Part shown: positions 26,284-35,125 of the stretch, in pieces
How positions within the stretch are numbered: position 1 is the first letter of the stretch
Layout: every line of letters begins with the position of its first letter
Assembly (NCBI GenBank): GCA_009780235.1
Contig: WRAK01000002.1
Span: forward strand, 1-64,000
DNA length: 64,000 nucleotides
Origin: Oscillospiraceae bacterium
Lineage (GTDB): Bacteria > Bacillota > Clostridia > Oscillospirales > Oscillospiraceae
Direction of reading: 5' to 3'
Position numbers and translations under genes: made by a program
The notes under the pieces: generated by a model
Told to the model about the DNA's origin: nothing
The model's input: the letters and a program-made list of their open reading frames with translations, nothing else
Database searches by the model: none

Positions 26284-26841
26284 CTAGGTTTTATCGTAGA
26301 CCAAAGTGACATCATCGTCTGTCACTTGCACTTTGCCGACAATTTTCGCAGGCGAGTCCGCAACGATGGAATAAGGCGGCACTTTTCCGCTCACTAATGC
26401 GTTTGCCGAAATCAGGCTGTGGTGTCCGATGTGCGTACCCTTTAAAATGATAGCTTGTGAGCCGATAAAGCAGTTATCTTCGATGACAACTGGCTTATAT
26501 TCGTATGGGACTTTCCCATCGCTCAGCGTATGTTTGAATGTGTCATGGGAGTAAATCATCGCACCTGCCGCTATAGTGACACGGTTGCCGATGGTGAGGC
26601 CGCCGCCGCCGTCTAAAATCGTGTACGGTCCAATCCAGCAATGATCGCCCAGTTTTACATCGCCGATGACGGTGCAGGATTCATAGACGGTGGTGCTGTC
26701 ATGTCCGGAGAGTTGCTTGCCCTTTTCTTTCCAGTCAATCAAATTTTCGGTAAAGGGGTTCACTCTGTTGTAGGTCTGCTTGGTGTGTCGATTCAACTGC
26801 TCCCGCAGTTCGCTGAGTTCTCGCAGTAAGCTCTCGTTCAT
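26284..26841 (-). CDS. Hexapeptide-repeat acyltransferase (second)
   Basis: 185 residues. A short helical N terminus (about 1-40) precedes a left-handed beta-helix (VIGDVKLGDHCWIGPYTILD, IEDNCFIGSQAIILKGTHIG). YSHDTFKHTLSDG resembles the active-site loop of sugar O- or N-acetyltransferases. The start ATG overlaps the stop of the epimerase gene (ATGA), so translation is coupled; no separate ribosome binding site is seen. It probably acylates the sugar intermediate. Confidence 0.8.
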   Translation of the reverse strand: MNESLLRELSELREQLNRHTKQTYNRVNPFTENLIDWKEKGKQLSGHDSTTVYESCTVIGDVKLGDHCWIGPYTILDGGGGLTIGNRVTIAAGAMIYSHDTFKHTLSDGKVPYEYKPVVIEDNCFIGSQAIILKGTHIGHHSLISANALVSGKVPPYSIVADSPAKIVGKVQVTDDDVTLVYDKT

Positions 26842-27788
26842 TGCATGTACCAATCCAACGTTTTCACGATGCCTTTCTCAAAAGGAATCTCACAGGCCAG
26901 CCCGAGCAGTTCCTGTGCTTTTTTCGCCGAGGCGCAGAGCCGCTTTACATCGGCTGTCCGCTCGGGTTTGTATTCGATTTCGCCCGTGTAGCCCATGTAG
27001 TCGCAGATGTGCTTGACGATATCGACAACTTGAATCTCCACCCCGGAGCCGAGGTTGATAATCTCGCCCCGCAGATGGTCCCGCTCATAGGCCGCGAGCA
27101 GGCCTTTTATCGTATCGGAGACATAGATGTAGTCTCTGGTCTGCAAACCGTCACCCTCGACGAAGGGGGCCTCGCCGTTTTGGATGCGCCGCACCGTGGC
27201 GGGGATAATCCCGGCTAAGGGACCGTCCATGTTTTGTCTGGGGCCGTAATTGTTGAAGGGGCGGATGATGACGACGTCAAAATTGTAAATGTTGCAGAAG
27301 GATTTGACCAGCAAATCTGCCGCCGCCTTACCCGCCGCGTAGGGCGTGGTGGGGTTGAGCGGGTGGTTTTCATCCATGGGCGCGTAGAGCGCGGTGCCGT
27401 AGACCTCGGAGGAGGAGGCGTGGATGAGGGTCTCATACTCTTTGTTGCGCAACAGGTGCATGAGCACATCTGCGATTTTCACGTTTACCATATAGGCCGT
27501 GTGGGGGTTGAAGAAGGAATAAATCAAGGCCATCGTCGCCATGTTGTAGATGACTTGGACTTCTTCTTTGCGCACGATCATCTCCATCGTGTGCAGGTCG
27601 GCGGCGTCCTCTTTGTAGAAGACGATGCGGTCTTGGATGGCGTCCAGATTATCCAGTTTGCCCACGAAGAGGTTGTCCACAACGACAACCTTTCGTGCAC
27701 CAGCCCCGAGTACGCCCTCGGCCAAGTGACTGCCGATAAATCCGGCACCGCCGGTGATTAGTACAACTTTGTCTTTCAGTGTTCTCAT
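26838..27788 (-). CDS. NAD-dependent sugar epimerase/dehydratase
   Basis: 316-residue extended short-chain dehydrogenase. The Rossmann motif is TGGAGFIGSHL, and catalytic residues appear as SSSEVYG and YAAGK (YxxxK). RPFNNYGPRQ and EGDGLQTRDYIYVSDT are substrate-binding family motifs. It acts on a nucleotide-sugar as 4-epimerase or 4,6-dehydratase; the exact reaction is undecided. It is three bases from the preceding aminotransferase gene and overlaps the following acyltransferase. Confidence 0.9.
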   Translation of the reverse strand: MRTLKDKVVLITGGAGFIGSHLAEGVLGAGARKVVVVDNLFVGKLDNLDAIQDRIVFYKEDAADLHTMEMIVRKEEVQVIYNMATMALIYSFFNPHTAYMVNVKIADVLMHLLRNKEYETLIHASSSEVYGTALYAPMDENHPLNPTTPYAAGKAAADLLVKSFCNIYNFDVVIIRPFNNYGPRQNMDGPLAGIIPATVRRIQNGEAPFVEGDGLQTRDYIYVSDTIKGLLAAYERDHLRGEIINLGSGVEIQVVDIVKHICDYMGYTGEIEYKPERTADVKRLCASAKKAQELLGLACEIPFEKGIVKTLDWYMQ

Positions 27789-27791
27789 GGT

Positions 27792-29018
27792 CTAGCCTCC
27801 CAATAACTCGGTTTTAACATCTAAAAGTGCCTGCAGCACCCGGACTTGGTCTTGCTCTGTCAGTTGCACGTACAGGGGCAGTGTGACGGACAGCCCGTCT
27901 AACATATAAGAAACCTTGAAATCCTCCGGTGCAAAGCCGCAGCGATCTCTGTAGTGTCCCAGCATGTGGGTGGCGTGTGTGCCGACACGGGTTGCGATGC
28001 CGCGTGCGTCCAGCTTGGACATGAGTTCGTTGCGCAAGTGCGCGGCTTCTTCGATGTCCCGGCACCCCAACCGTTCCATGTCCAGCACACACACGTAGGA
28101 TTGATAGGTGTGGAAGTAGCCCTTGGGGACGTGGGGGGGGGTTAGGAAGTCTATGCCCATCTCCCCGATGAGCCTGTCGTACAATGCCGCCTTTTGTCTG
28201 CGTGTGTTCGTGATGAAATCCATCTTGCGCATCTGCGCGATGCCGACGGCGGCTTGGATGTCTGTCATTCTGTAGTTGTAGCCTAATTCGTTGAAGTCCG
28301 GCATGAGATAGCCCGCCTGTTTGTGGCGGTCGATTTCGGATACTGTGGCTCCGTGACTGCGCAGGGTTTTCATGTATGCCGCCCGGTCCGCGTCATTCGT
28401 CAGCACCATGCCGCCCTCGCCCGTGGTGATGGATTTGCGTGGATGGAAGCTGAGACAGGCCATGTTGCCGAAGTCCGCCTCGGGGCGGCCGTCTATCTTG
28501 GCACCGAAGGCGCAGGCACTGTCCTGCAAGATCGATAGGCCGTATGTTTCCGCGATGGCGTTGATGCGCGGCAAATCGGCACACAGGCCGAAGAGATTTA
28601 CGGCGATGATGGTTTTGAGCTTGTTGCCCGTCTGTTTGTTGATGAGATTGTCATCATATTGCTCCCGGATGATACGCTCTATCTCGTCCGGGTCTATGTT
28701 GTAGGTGTCCGCAGTGACGTCCGCGAAAATCGGGGTTGCGCCTGTGTAGAGCACGGAGTTTGGCGTGGCCGTGAAGGTAAAGGACGGGACGATACAGTCG
28801 TGCCCCTCCCCCACGCCCAGAGCTAAAAGAGCGAGGTGCAGGGCTGTTGTGCAAGACGTTGCGGCGACGCCGTGTGCAACGTGTTCATAGGCCGCCACCA
28901 TTTGCTCGAACGCCGCAACCTTGCTCCCTTGGGCGACCCAGCCGGAGGCGATTACCTTTGCGACTTCCTCGGCCTCTTCGTGGTCGAAATAGGGTATCAT
29001 AACGGGGAGATTATCCAT
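27792..29018 (-). CDS. DegT/DnrJ/EryC1 sugar aminotransferase (second copy)
   Basis: 408-residue PLP enzyme with the Lys in SFHPRKSITTGEGG, the pattern of the ArnB/PglE 4-keto-sugar aminotransferases. IPYFDHEEAEEVAKVIASGW is the usual N terminus. The ATG at 29018 has GGAG upstream and overlaps the end of the Gfo/Idh gene by eight bases. It differs from the first copy in the lysine-loop motif (RKSITTGEGG against [11 protein letters not shown]), so the two probably aminate different positions or intermediates. Confidence 0.9.
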   Translation of the reverse strand: MDNLPVMIPYFDHEEAEEVAKVIASGWVAQGSKVAAFEQMVAAYEHVAHGVAATSCTTALHLALLALGVGEGHDCIVPSFTFTATPNSVLYTGATPIFADVTADTYNIDPDEIERIIREQYDDNLINKQTGNKLKTIIAVNLFGLCADLPRINAIAETYGLSILQDSACAFGAKIDGRPEADFGNMACLSFHPRKSITTGEGGMVLTNDADRAAYMKTLRSHGATVSEIDRHKQAGYLMPDFNELGYNYRMTDIQAAVGIAQMRKMDFITNTRRQKAALYDRLIGEMGIDFLTPPHVPKGYFHTYQSYVCVLDMERLGCRDIEEAAHLRNELMSKLDARGIATRVGTHATHMLGHYRDRCGFAPEDFKVSYMLDGLSVTLPLYVQLTEQDQVRVLQALLDVKTELLGG

Positions 29019-30006
29019 TGGCACACTCCAATCGGGGGCAGTTTGCTGTCAGGCTGTGGACGGTTTCTGCGTATTGCACGGCCTTTGTCGCGTCTTCGCC
29101 GTGGGTGAGTGCGTCTCTGCCCTCGGTAATCGCTTTGGCAAACTCCATCAGTTCCGCTTTGAGCGGCTCGACGTTGGGCAGCATGATTTTTTCTACGATG
29201 CTCTCCTGCTTGTACATGGGTGTGTAGCCCACGTCTAGGGCAAAGCTTGTCTTGCGGGTGACTTGCAGGGTTTTGTTCAGTAAATCCGCCTGGATGAAAG
29301 CCTGTTTGGTGTGGACATCTATGGTGCGGATTTTATTTTCCGTCACGCGGCTGGCGCAGATGGTGGAAATTGCGCCGCCCTCGTGTTGGATGACGGCTTG
29401 GACGTAATCGGAGTAAGATTTGCTCCTGACCGTCAGCGCGCTCGCGGATACGGTGGCAATCGGGTCGGGCAGGAGGTAATTCAGCACGATGTCCAAGTCG
29501 TGAATCATCAAGTCGTAGATGACGTTGGTATCCCCGATTCTGGGATCGAAGGGGCTGCAACGCTTTGCGTCTATGGCGATGATGCCGGCACTGCATTCGC
29601 TCTCCAGTATTTTTTTCATCTCGATGACGGCGGGGTTATACCGCTCGATATGCCCGACCATCAGCGTTTTGCCGGCCTTTGCAAAGGCTTCGCACAGCAA
29701 AACACCGTCCGCTTCGGAGAGGGCGATGGGTTTTTCGATGAGGGCGTGCTGTTTATACTCTGCGGCGAGCAGGCCGTATTCGCGGTGCAGAGAGGAGGGT
29801 ACGGCCAGCACGACGGCGTCCGTCTCCCGGAAGAGCTGCTCTACGCTGTTAAAGCACGATACGTCAAACATTTCACGGACAATGTTTCTGCTCGCCTCCG
29901 CTTCGTCGTAGCATCCGACGAGTTCATAATGGCCGGGCAGGGCGAGAATATTCCGCACATGGTTCCGCCCCATGCTTCCGACACCCACAACACCAATTTT
30001 AATCAT
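29011..30006 (-). CDS. Gfo/Idh/MocA sugar-nucleotide dehydrogenase (WlbA-like)
   Basis: 331-residue NAD-dependent oxidoreductase. The Rossmann motif is GVGSMGRNH, and the catalytic-region motif is LIEKPIAL (EKP). GHIERYNPAV is typical of the WlbA-type group, which oxidises C3 of UDP-N-acetyl-sugar acids. It is the first gene of the operon; AAGGAG lies 12 bases upstream and a promoter about 60 bases upstream. Its product is the expected substrate of one of the two aminotransferases. Confidence 0.88.
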   Translation of the reverse strand: MIKIGVVGVGSMGRNHVRNILALPGHYELVGCYDEAEASRNIVREMFDVSCFNSVEQLFRETDAVVLAVPSSLHREYGLLAAEYKQHALIEKPIALSEADGVLLCEAFAKAGKTLMVGHIERYNPAVIEMKKILESECSAGIIAIDAKRCSPFDPRIGDTNVIYDLMIHDLDIVLNYLLPDPIATVSASALTVRSKSYSDYVQAVIQHEGGAISTICASRVTENKIRTIDVHTKQAFIQADLLNKTLQVTRKTSFALDVGYTPMYKQESIVEKIMLPNVEPLKAELMEFAKAITEGRDALTHGEDATKAVQYAETVHSLTANCPRLECANG

Positions 30007-30046
30007 GGTTTTTTACGCTCCTTCACTATCGATTTATCTGCCCAAT

Positions 30047-30075
30047 AGCATACCATAAACAACCACATATCGCAA
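30047..30075 (-). promoter_or_regulatory. Probable promoter of the sugar operon
   Basis: On the minus strand: TTGCGA (30075-30070), 17-bp spacer, TATGCT (30052-30047), some 40 bases before the Gfo/Idh start. The spacer ends tttatgg, as in the shared promoter module at 57065-57093. Confidence 0.5.
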
Positions 30076-30128
30076 CTAAAAAAGATAAGGGGGGCGACTT
30101 AATGTGAGGTAGTAGTGGGTGGAAACAG

Positions 30129-30160
30129 GGAACCCGCTGTCGGATGACGGCGGGTTCTTT
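30129..30160. terminator. Terminator after the TPR gene
   Basis: gaacccgc and gcgggttc flank a loop just beyond the minus-strand stop codon at 30166. The T run (tcttttg) is on the plus-strand side. Confidence 0.5.
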
Positions 30161-30165
30161 TGCGT

Positions 30166-31914
30166 TTAGTCTTCTTCCTCTTCTTCGTCAGAGACGTTCT
30201 CATTTGGGAAAAAGGTGCTGAGGCTATCACGATATCCTGCATTTTCCGGTTCCAATTTTACTGCTTTCTGCATTTCGGCAAGGGCGTCCTCGTAGCGTTC
30301 CATTGCGTGTAAAGTGATGCCGAGGCTATTACGGTATCTTGCATTTTCCGGCTCCAGCTCTACGGCTTTCTGCTTTTCGGCAAGTGCGTTCTCGTAGCGT
30401 TTCATTGCGTGTAAAGTGATGCCGAGGCTATTACGGTATCTTGCATTTTCCGGCTCCAGCTCTACGGCTTTCTGCTTTTCGGCAAGTGCGTTCTCGTAGC
30501 GTTTCATTTCGTGCAAAGTGATACCGAGGCTATTACGGTATCTTGCATTTTCCGGCTCCAGCTCCACGGCTTTTTGCTTTTCGGCAAGTGCTTCCTCGTA
30601 ACGTTTCATTTCGTGCAAAGTGATGCCGAGACTATCACGGTATCCTGCATTTTCCGGCTCCAGCTTTACGGCTTTCTGCGTTTCGGCAAGAGCGTCATCG
30701 TAGCGTTTCATTTCGTGTAAAGTGATGCCGAGACTATCACGGTATCCTGCATTTTCCGGCTCCAGCTCTACGGCTTTCTGCGCTTCGACAAGTGCGTTCT
30801 CGTAGCGTTTCATTTCGTGTAAAGTGGTGCCGAGACTATCACGGTATATTGCATTTTCCGGCTCCAGCTTTACGGCTTTCTGCGTTTCGGCAAGAGCGTC
30901 ATCGTAGCGTTTCATTTCGTGTAAGGTAACGCCGAGACCATGACGGTATCTTGCATTTTCCGGCTCCAGCTCCACGGTTTTTTGCTTTTCGGCAAGTGCT
31001 TCCTCGTAACGTTTCATTTCGTGCAAAGTGATGCCGAGACTATGACGGTATCTTGCATTTTCCGGCTCCAGCTCTACGGCTTTCTGCTTTTCGGCAAGTG
31101 CGTTCTCGTAGCGTTTCATTGCGTGCAAAGTAACGCCGAGACTATAACGATATCTTGCATTTTCCGGCTCTAACGCAATGGCCTTGTTCATATCAACAAG
31201 GGCGGCTTCATTGTTGCCGTGGCTTCCGGCAATCATTGCATTTAAGAAAAACGCATGTGCCATATCGGCGGTATCGTTGCTGATTGGTTTAATGGGTTCT
31301 TGTGTGCCTGCTTCAAATCCTGTGTTGCTATCTGTTGCCTGTTGTGCCTGTCGTATGATGTTTTCTGTTGCCGCTCTCCACTGATTTATTGAGTTGCCTA
31401 ATCGTTCTCGCTCGTCGGCAAACCATTCTTCCATTTCTTCTTTCTTTTTCTCCATGGTCTTGATACCATCGGTCAGCCGATTCAATTCTTCGGTGAATAA
31501 TTTTCCCATATCCTCTTTTTTTCTATCTATATCGTCGATGACATCCTTTTTTACAAACACATAGTTCATAATCGGCATGGCAATTGCAAAAATTGTAAAA
31601 GCGAGCACAAACATTGTGACTAAAAAAGTCACATGGCTAGTAAAGCTGTCATACTGGGATTGCAAATGTGTCATTGCATAGGATAAGGTATAAACGGTCT
31701 CCGGGTCGGTGATGTGCAGATTTATAACACCTTCCCCACTTTCTGCGGCAAAGGTTTGGATTGCGTCAAAGTTCTCCAATATCAAATTGATTTGGGTTAT
31801 TTTTTCAAGATTGACATTGCCCATCCGATGAAACATAAAAGCAGAAACGACCGCTGCGGCCAGTATAGCTACAGCGGCGAGGACGCATAGCGTGAAGGGG
31901 ATTCTCTTTTTCAT
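30166..31914 (-). CDS. Membrane-anchored TPR-repeat protein
   Basis: 582 residues. A short N-terminal tail is followed by a membrane segment (about 7-27), an extracytoplasmic region, and a second segment (about 90-115). Next come a coiled coil (about 125-175, rich in Lys/Glu) and a tetratricopeptide array. Nine full 34-residue units of the pattern YRxSLGxTLHxMKRYxxALAE are nearly identical, with a less regular one in front and a partial one behind. The tail is acidic (SDEEEEEED-like). TPR arrays bind partner proteins or peptides. I chose the ATG at 31914, with AGAGGTGG upstream; 53 codons of open frame precede it without support. The near-identity of units implies recent expansion. Confidence 0.85.
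   Translation of the reverse strand: MKKRIPFTLCVLAAVAILAAAVVSAFMFHRMGNVNLEKITQINLILENFDAIQTFAAESGEGVINLHITDPETVYTLSYAMTHLQSQYDSFTSHVTFLVTMFVLAFTIFAIAMPIMNYVFVKKDVIDDIDRKKEDMGKLFTEELNRLTDGIKTMEKKKEEMEEWFADERERLGNSINQWRAATENIIRQAQQATDSNTGFEAGTQEPIKPISNDTADMAHAFFLNAMIAGSHGNNEAALVDMNKAIALEPENARYRYSLGVTLHAMKRYENALAEKQKAVELEPENARYRHSLGITLHEMKRYEEALAEKQKTVELEPENARYRHGLGVTLHEMKRYDDALAETQKAVKLEPENAIYRDSLGTTLHEMKRYENALVEAQKAVELEPENAGYRDSLGITLHEMKRYDDALAETQKAVKLEPENAGYRDSLGITLHEMKRYEEALAEKQKAVELEPENARYRNSLGITLHEMKRYENALAEKQKAVELEPENARYRNSLGITLHAMKRYENALAEKQKAVELEPENARYRNSLGITLHAMERYEDALAEMQKAVKLEPENAGYRDSLSTFFPNENVSDEEEEED
30216..31170. repeat. Tandem 102-bp coding repeats
   Basis: About nine near-identical 102-bp units encode the TPR array. 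The most uniform blocks read gcattttccggctccagct on the plus strand. Copy number could vary between strains through slippage or recombination. Confidence 0.85.
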
Positions 31915-31950
31915 ACAACCACCTCTGAAAATCCGACATATTTCGTAGCC

Positions 31951-31979
31951 ATTATACAGGCTCACAGCGCACAGCGCAA
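31951..31979 (-). promoter_or_regulatory. Promoter of the TPR gene
   Basis: On the minus strand: TTGCGC (31979-31974), 17-bp spacer, TATAAT (31956-31951), about 37 bases before the ATG at 31914. This placement also supports that start codon. Confidence 0.6.
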
Positions 31980-32088
31980 CGGTAAACACAGAAAAATCCC
32001 CTCGGAACGCACATTTCAGTTCCAAGAGGACGGCAAACATGATATACTCATACCCGAACAAACATTTCAACACAAGGCGAGGGAGACA

Positions 32089-32619
32089 ATGAAAACATTA
32101 GAAACAGAACGCTTAATCCTACGCGCATGGACGCCGGAGGACGCAGACGATTTCTATGAATATGCCAAGCACCCCGAGGTGGGGCTGAACGGCGGGTGGC
32201 CGCCGCATACGAGCAGGGACGAGTCCCGGCAGGTCATTCAATATTTCATCGAGGCGAATGATATTTGGGCGATTGTGTGCAAGGAGAGCGGCAGGGTCAT
32301 CGGGTCGGTGGGGCTTCATGCGGATAACAAGCGGCCGAATATCAAAGTAAAGGAACTGGGCTTTGTGCTCGGTGCCGACCATTGGGGCAAGGGACTTGCA
32401 ACCGAGGCCGCCCGGTGTGCGATTGCGCACGCGTTTGCGGATATGGAGCTTGACCTTGTGTCCACCTACCACAAAACGTTTAACGCGCGCGCAAAGCGAG
32501 TGATTGAAAAGTGCGGCTTCACCTGCGAGGGCATACTACGACAGGCCAGCAGGCGGTATGATGCGCAGATTTTTGATGCGGCTTGTTATTCCGTTTTGCG
32601 GTCTGAGTATGTGAATTAA
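32089..32619 (+). CDS. GNAT acetyltransferase, RimJ/RimL type
   Basis: 176 residues. It starts METERLILRAW-like (LETERLILRAWTPEDADDFY) and has the acetyl-CoA motif LGADHWGKGLATEAARC and the C-terminal NARAKRVIEKCGFTCEG. Proteins of this group acetylate ribosomal-protein N termini or small amines; the target here is unknown. The ATG at 32089 has GAGGGAG upstream. It diverges from the TPR gene and ends at a strong terminator. Confidence 0.9.
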   Translation: MKTLETERLILRAWTPEDADDFYEYAKHPEVGLNGGWPPHTSRDESRQVIQYFIEANDIWAIVCKESGRVIGSVGLHADNKRPNIKVKELGFVLGADHWGKGLATEAARCAIAHAFADMELDLVSTYHKTFNARAKRVIEKCGFTCEGILRQASRRYDAQIFDAACYSVLRSEYVN

Positions 32620-32628
32620 GTATGCAGA

Positions 32629-32661
32629 AGCTCCCGGACAATGTTGTTCGGGAGCTTTTTT
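32629..32661 (+). terminator. Rho-independent terminator
   Basis: agctcccggaca pairs with tgttcgggagct, followed by tttttt. It ends the GNAT transcript and faces the convergent gene whose stop is at 32665. Confidence 0.85.
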
Positions 32662-32664
32662 GTG

Positions 32665-34992
32665 TTATTGACTTGTCTTTTTATCCAACCCCTCCAACAG
32701 CCGCACAACCTCCCCGCAAATCTCCTCCGCCGCTTCCATGTTGGTGCTCTCGGCGAACACCTTCAACACAGGCCGTCCCGCCGAGGGGGAAACGTGCACC
32801 CAGCCGGAGGCCACGGGAACGCGGAGGCCTTCTACCAGCTCGACTTCGCCCTGTTCCGCGACGCTTGCCAAAGATTGCATAAGGGCGGCGCGGTCGCCTG
32901 TGGTGGGGAGCTCTCGGCGGGCGGTGCGGAAGGTGGGGATGCGCTGCGTGATGGTGTGGAGCGTTTCGCCGGAGGCGGCCATCGCGCCCGCCAGACGGCA
33001 GACGGCGAAGACGGCGTCCCGCAGGTGGGGCAGGCGGTAGTAGTGCTCGGCTGCGCCGGGGTCACGGCCCAGGCGGAGGATGTTTGCGCCGAACTGTGCC
33101 GCCAGTTCATCTAAGGCCACGGGTGCGGCGTAAGGGATGGCGATGGTGTTCTCTCCGGCCTCCAGTTCGAGCAGGACGAGGGCGGCGAGGAGTTGCTCGG
33201 TTTCCAGGATGTGGCCCTCTTCGTCCTCGGCGCGGAGGAGGGTGCCGCCTCGGGCAGTCTCGAAAGCGGGAACGCCCCGACCGTGGGCGGCGGGATTTGC
33301 GCCCATGTGTGTGAGGGCTTGGCGCAGGGCGCGGTTTGCGCCGCCGTTTCCCCTGACCTCCACGGCGATGGGGGCGGATATGCGCTTGGGTGCGCCGCAG
33401 TTTGCGGCGGCGGTGATATAGGCCTCTAAGGTCCCCGCGGCGGCGGTGATGTCGCCGGTTTTGGCTCCCGTGGCGCGGCGGAGTTCCCCGGCGGCGAGGG
33501 CAGCTTCGATGCGGCGTTCCTGCTCTCTGAGGAGGGGCAAACCCTGTGCGCCGTAAAGTTTGAGGCAGAGTTCGCCCTCTCGGTCATGGACGAAAACGGT
33601 TCTCGCCAGACCGTAGAGGTCGGCTGCGTAGCTGGCGGCGGCCTCGAAGGGGCAGTCGAGTTCCAGCGCGAATCCGCCCACGGCAGAGACACCGCAGGCA
33701 ATTGCCCGGGCGGCGAGACGGCTTGCGGCATCGCCCGCACAGCCGACACCGACCCGCCCTTCCGCGCCCAGCGCGGAGCCGATGGCGAGCGCGGCCTCGG
33801 GTGTGATGACCACCCCGGCCTCGCCCCGAATCACCCCACCGCCGGAGAAGCGGAGGTTGCTGCGGGGGCGGCCTGTGATGAGATTCTCCGTCACCCGACT
33901 ACCGGGGGGCAGTTCCTTGCCGGGCCAGATGCGGACTTTGGCATCTACCACGCTGTCCTCGCCGAGAATCGTGCCGTCACCGATGACGCTGCCCTCACCG
34001 AGTATGCCGCCGCGGCGGACAGATACGTTTCGGCCTACGATGGCACCGTCTAAGCGGGCATCTTGCCCAATCAGCGCACCGTCCACCATGGAGCGGGACA
34101 CGCTTGCGCCGCTTGCGATGTGGCTCCCCGCGCCGATGATGGCGTGGGGGCCGAGTTTTGCGCCTTGCTCCAACACCGCACCCTTGCCGATATAGCAGGG
34201 GCCGAGGACGGCCACACCGGGCGGAATGGGCGCGTGTGACCAGATGTTCTGGCCTCTTCGGTCTGCGCCGAGGTCGAGCGTGAGTTTTTCATCCAGTGCG
34301 TCCATGCCGCTTTGGAGGTAGGCCTCGGGGCTGCCGATGTCGCACCAGTAGCCGCCCGCCTCCACGCCGTAGACATTCATGCTTTTTTCGAGGAGCTTCG
34401 GGAACAAATCCTTGCCGAAATCGTAGGGGCCGTCTGTCGGAATTTCCGCAATCGCCGCCGGGGAGAGGATGTAAATCCCCGTGTTGATGCGGTTGGTGAA
34501 TACCCGGTTCCAGGGCGGTTTTTCGATGAAACGCTCAACTCGTCCGGCCTCGTCCGTCATGACGAGGCCGTATTCCAAGGGGTCGGGGTGGGCGTAGAGG
34601 ACAATGGTGGCGTCGGCCTGTTTCTCGAAGTGGAAGCGGATACAGGCCTGCAAGTCGAAGTCACATACGGCGTCGCCGCTGAGGATGAGGACGTGTTCCT
34701 TGCCGATGAAGTCCCCGCAGGCCGCTACGCTCCCGGCTGTGCCGAGGGGGGTGTCCTCGATTTGATGCGTGAGCCGCATTCCGTGGGCGGAGCCGTCGCC
34801 GAAGTAGTCGGTGACGATTTGGGGCAGAAAGCGCAGGGTGAGACAGGCGTCTGTGATGCCGTTGCGTTTGAGCAGATTCAGCGTGTGTTCCAAGACCGGG
34901 CGGTCGAAGAGCCGTACCATGGGTTTGGGGATGTTGAGGCTTACGGGCCGCAGGCGGGTGCCCTCGCCGCCGGCCATGATGATGGCTTTCAT
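32665..34992 (-). CDS. Sugar-phosphate nucleotidyltransferase fused to a degenerate phosphomannomutase domain
   Basis: 775 residues. Residues 1-230 are a nucleotidyltransferase (MAGGEGTRLRP, PKPMVRLFDRP, LSGDAVCDFD) making an NDP-sugar such as GDP-mannose or dTDP/UDP-glucose. About 250-370 is a left-handed beta-helix. The rest aligns in order with a phosphohexomutase, as in bifunctional Mpg1/PMM-type proteins. The mutase part lacks its key residues: no TASHNP-like phosphoserine loop follows the beta-helix, and the DGDGDR metal loop appears as AEDEEG. Only the first activity is therefore expected. The ATG at 34992 has GGGGAGG upstream. It may supply mannose donors for the surface glycans or the PMT enzyme (inference). 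Confidence 0.85.
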   Translation of the reverse strand: MKAIIMAGGEGTRLRPVSLNIPKPMVRLFDRPVLEHTLNLLKRNGITDACLTLRFLPQIVTDYFGDGSAHGMRLTHQIEDTPLGTAGSVAACGDFIGKEHVLILSGDAVCDFDLQACIRFHFEKQADATIVLYAHPDPLEYGLVMTDEAGRVERFIEKPPWNRVFTNRINTGIYILSPAAIAEIPTDGPYDFGKDLFPKLLEKSMNVYGVEAGGYWCDIGSPEAYLQSGMDALDEKLTLDLGADRRGQNIWSHAPIPPGVAVLGPCYIGKGAVLEQGAKLGPHAIIGAGSHIASGASVSRSMVDGALIGQDARLDGAIVGRNVSVRRGGILGEGSVIGDGTILGEDSVVDAKVRIWPGKELPPGSRVTENLITGRPRSNLRFSGGGVIRGEAGVVITPEAALAIGSALGAEGRVGVGCAGDAASRLAARAIACGVSAVGGFALELDCPFEAAASYAADLYGLARTVFVHDREGELCLKLYGAQGLPLLREQERRIEAALAAGELRRATGAKTGDITAAAGTLEAYITAAANCGAPKRISAPIAVEVRGNGGANRALRQALTHMGANPAAHGRGVPAFETARGGTLLRAEDEEGHILETEQLLAALVLLELEAGENTIAIPYAAPVALDELAAQFGANILRLGRDPGAAEHYYRLPHLRDAVFAVCRLAGAMAASGETLHTITQRIPTFRTARRELPTTGDRAALMQSLASVAEQGEVELVEGLRVPVASGWVHVSPSAGRPVLKVFAESTNMEAAEEICGEVVRLLEGLDKKTSQ

Positions 34993-35058
34993 GGTATCCT
35001 CCCCTTTTTCGCCGCCTTTGGCGGCGTAATTAAGAATTAATAATGCAGAATTAGAAAG

Positions 35059-35097
35059 CACTTAGGGTAGGTTCCGTGGGGAACCTACCCTAAGTGT
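35059..35097. terminator. Strong hairpin upstream of the nucleotidyltransferase gene
   Basis: cacttagggtaggttc pairs perfectly with gaacctaccctaagtg (16 bp). It lies after the stop codon of the minus-strand gene at 35126-36103 and probably terminates it. Confidence 0.6.
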
Positions 35098-35125
35098 TTC
35101 CATATGCGGGAGGGATTAAACTTGC

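Noticed and set aside
30216..31170. Regularly spaced repeats resembling a CRISPR array
   Set aside because: The 102-bp units are coding, in frame, and have no variable spacers.
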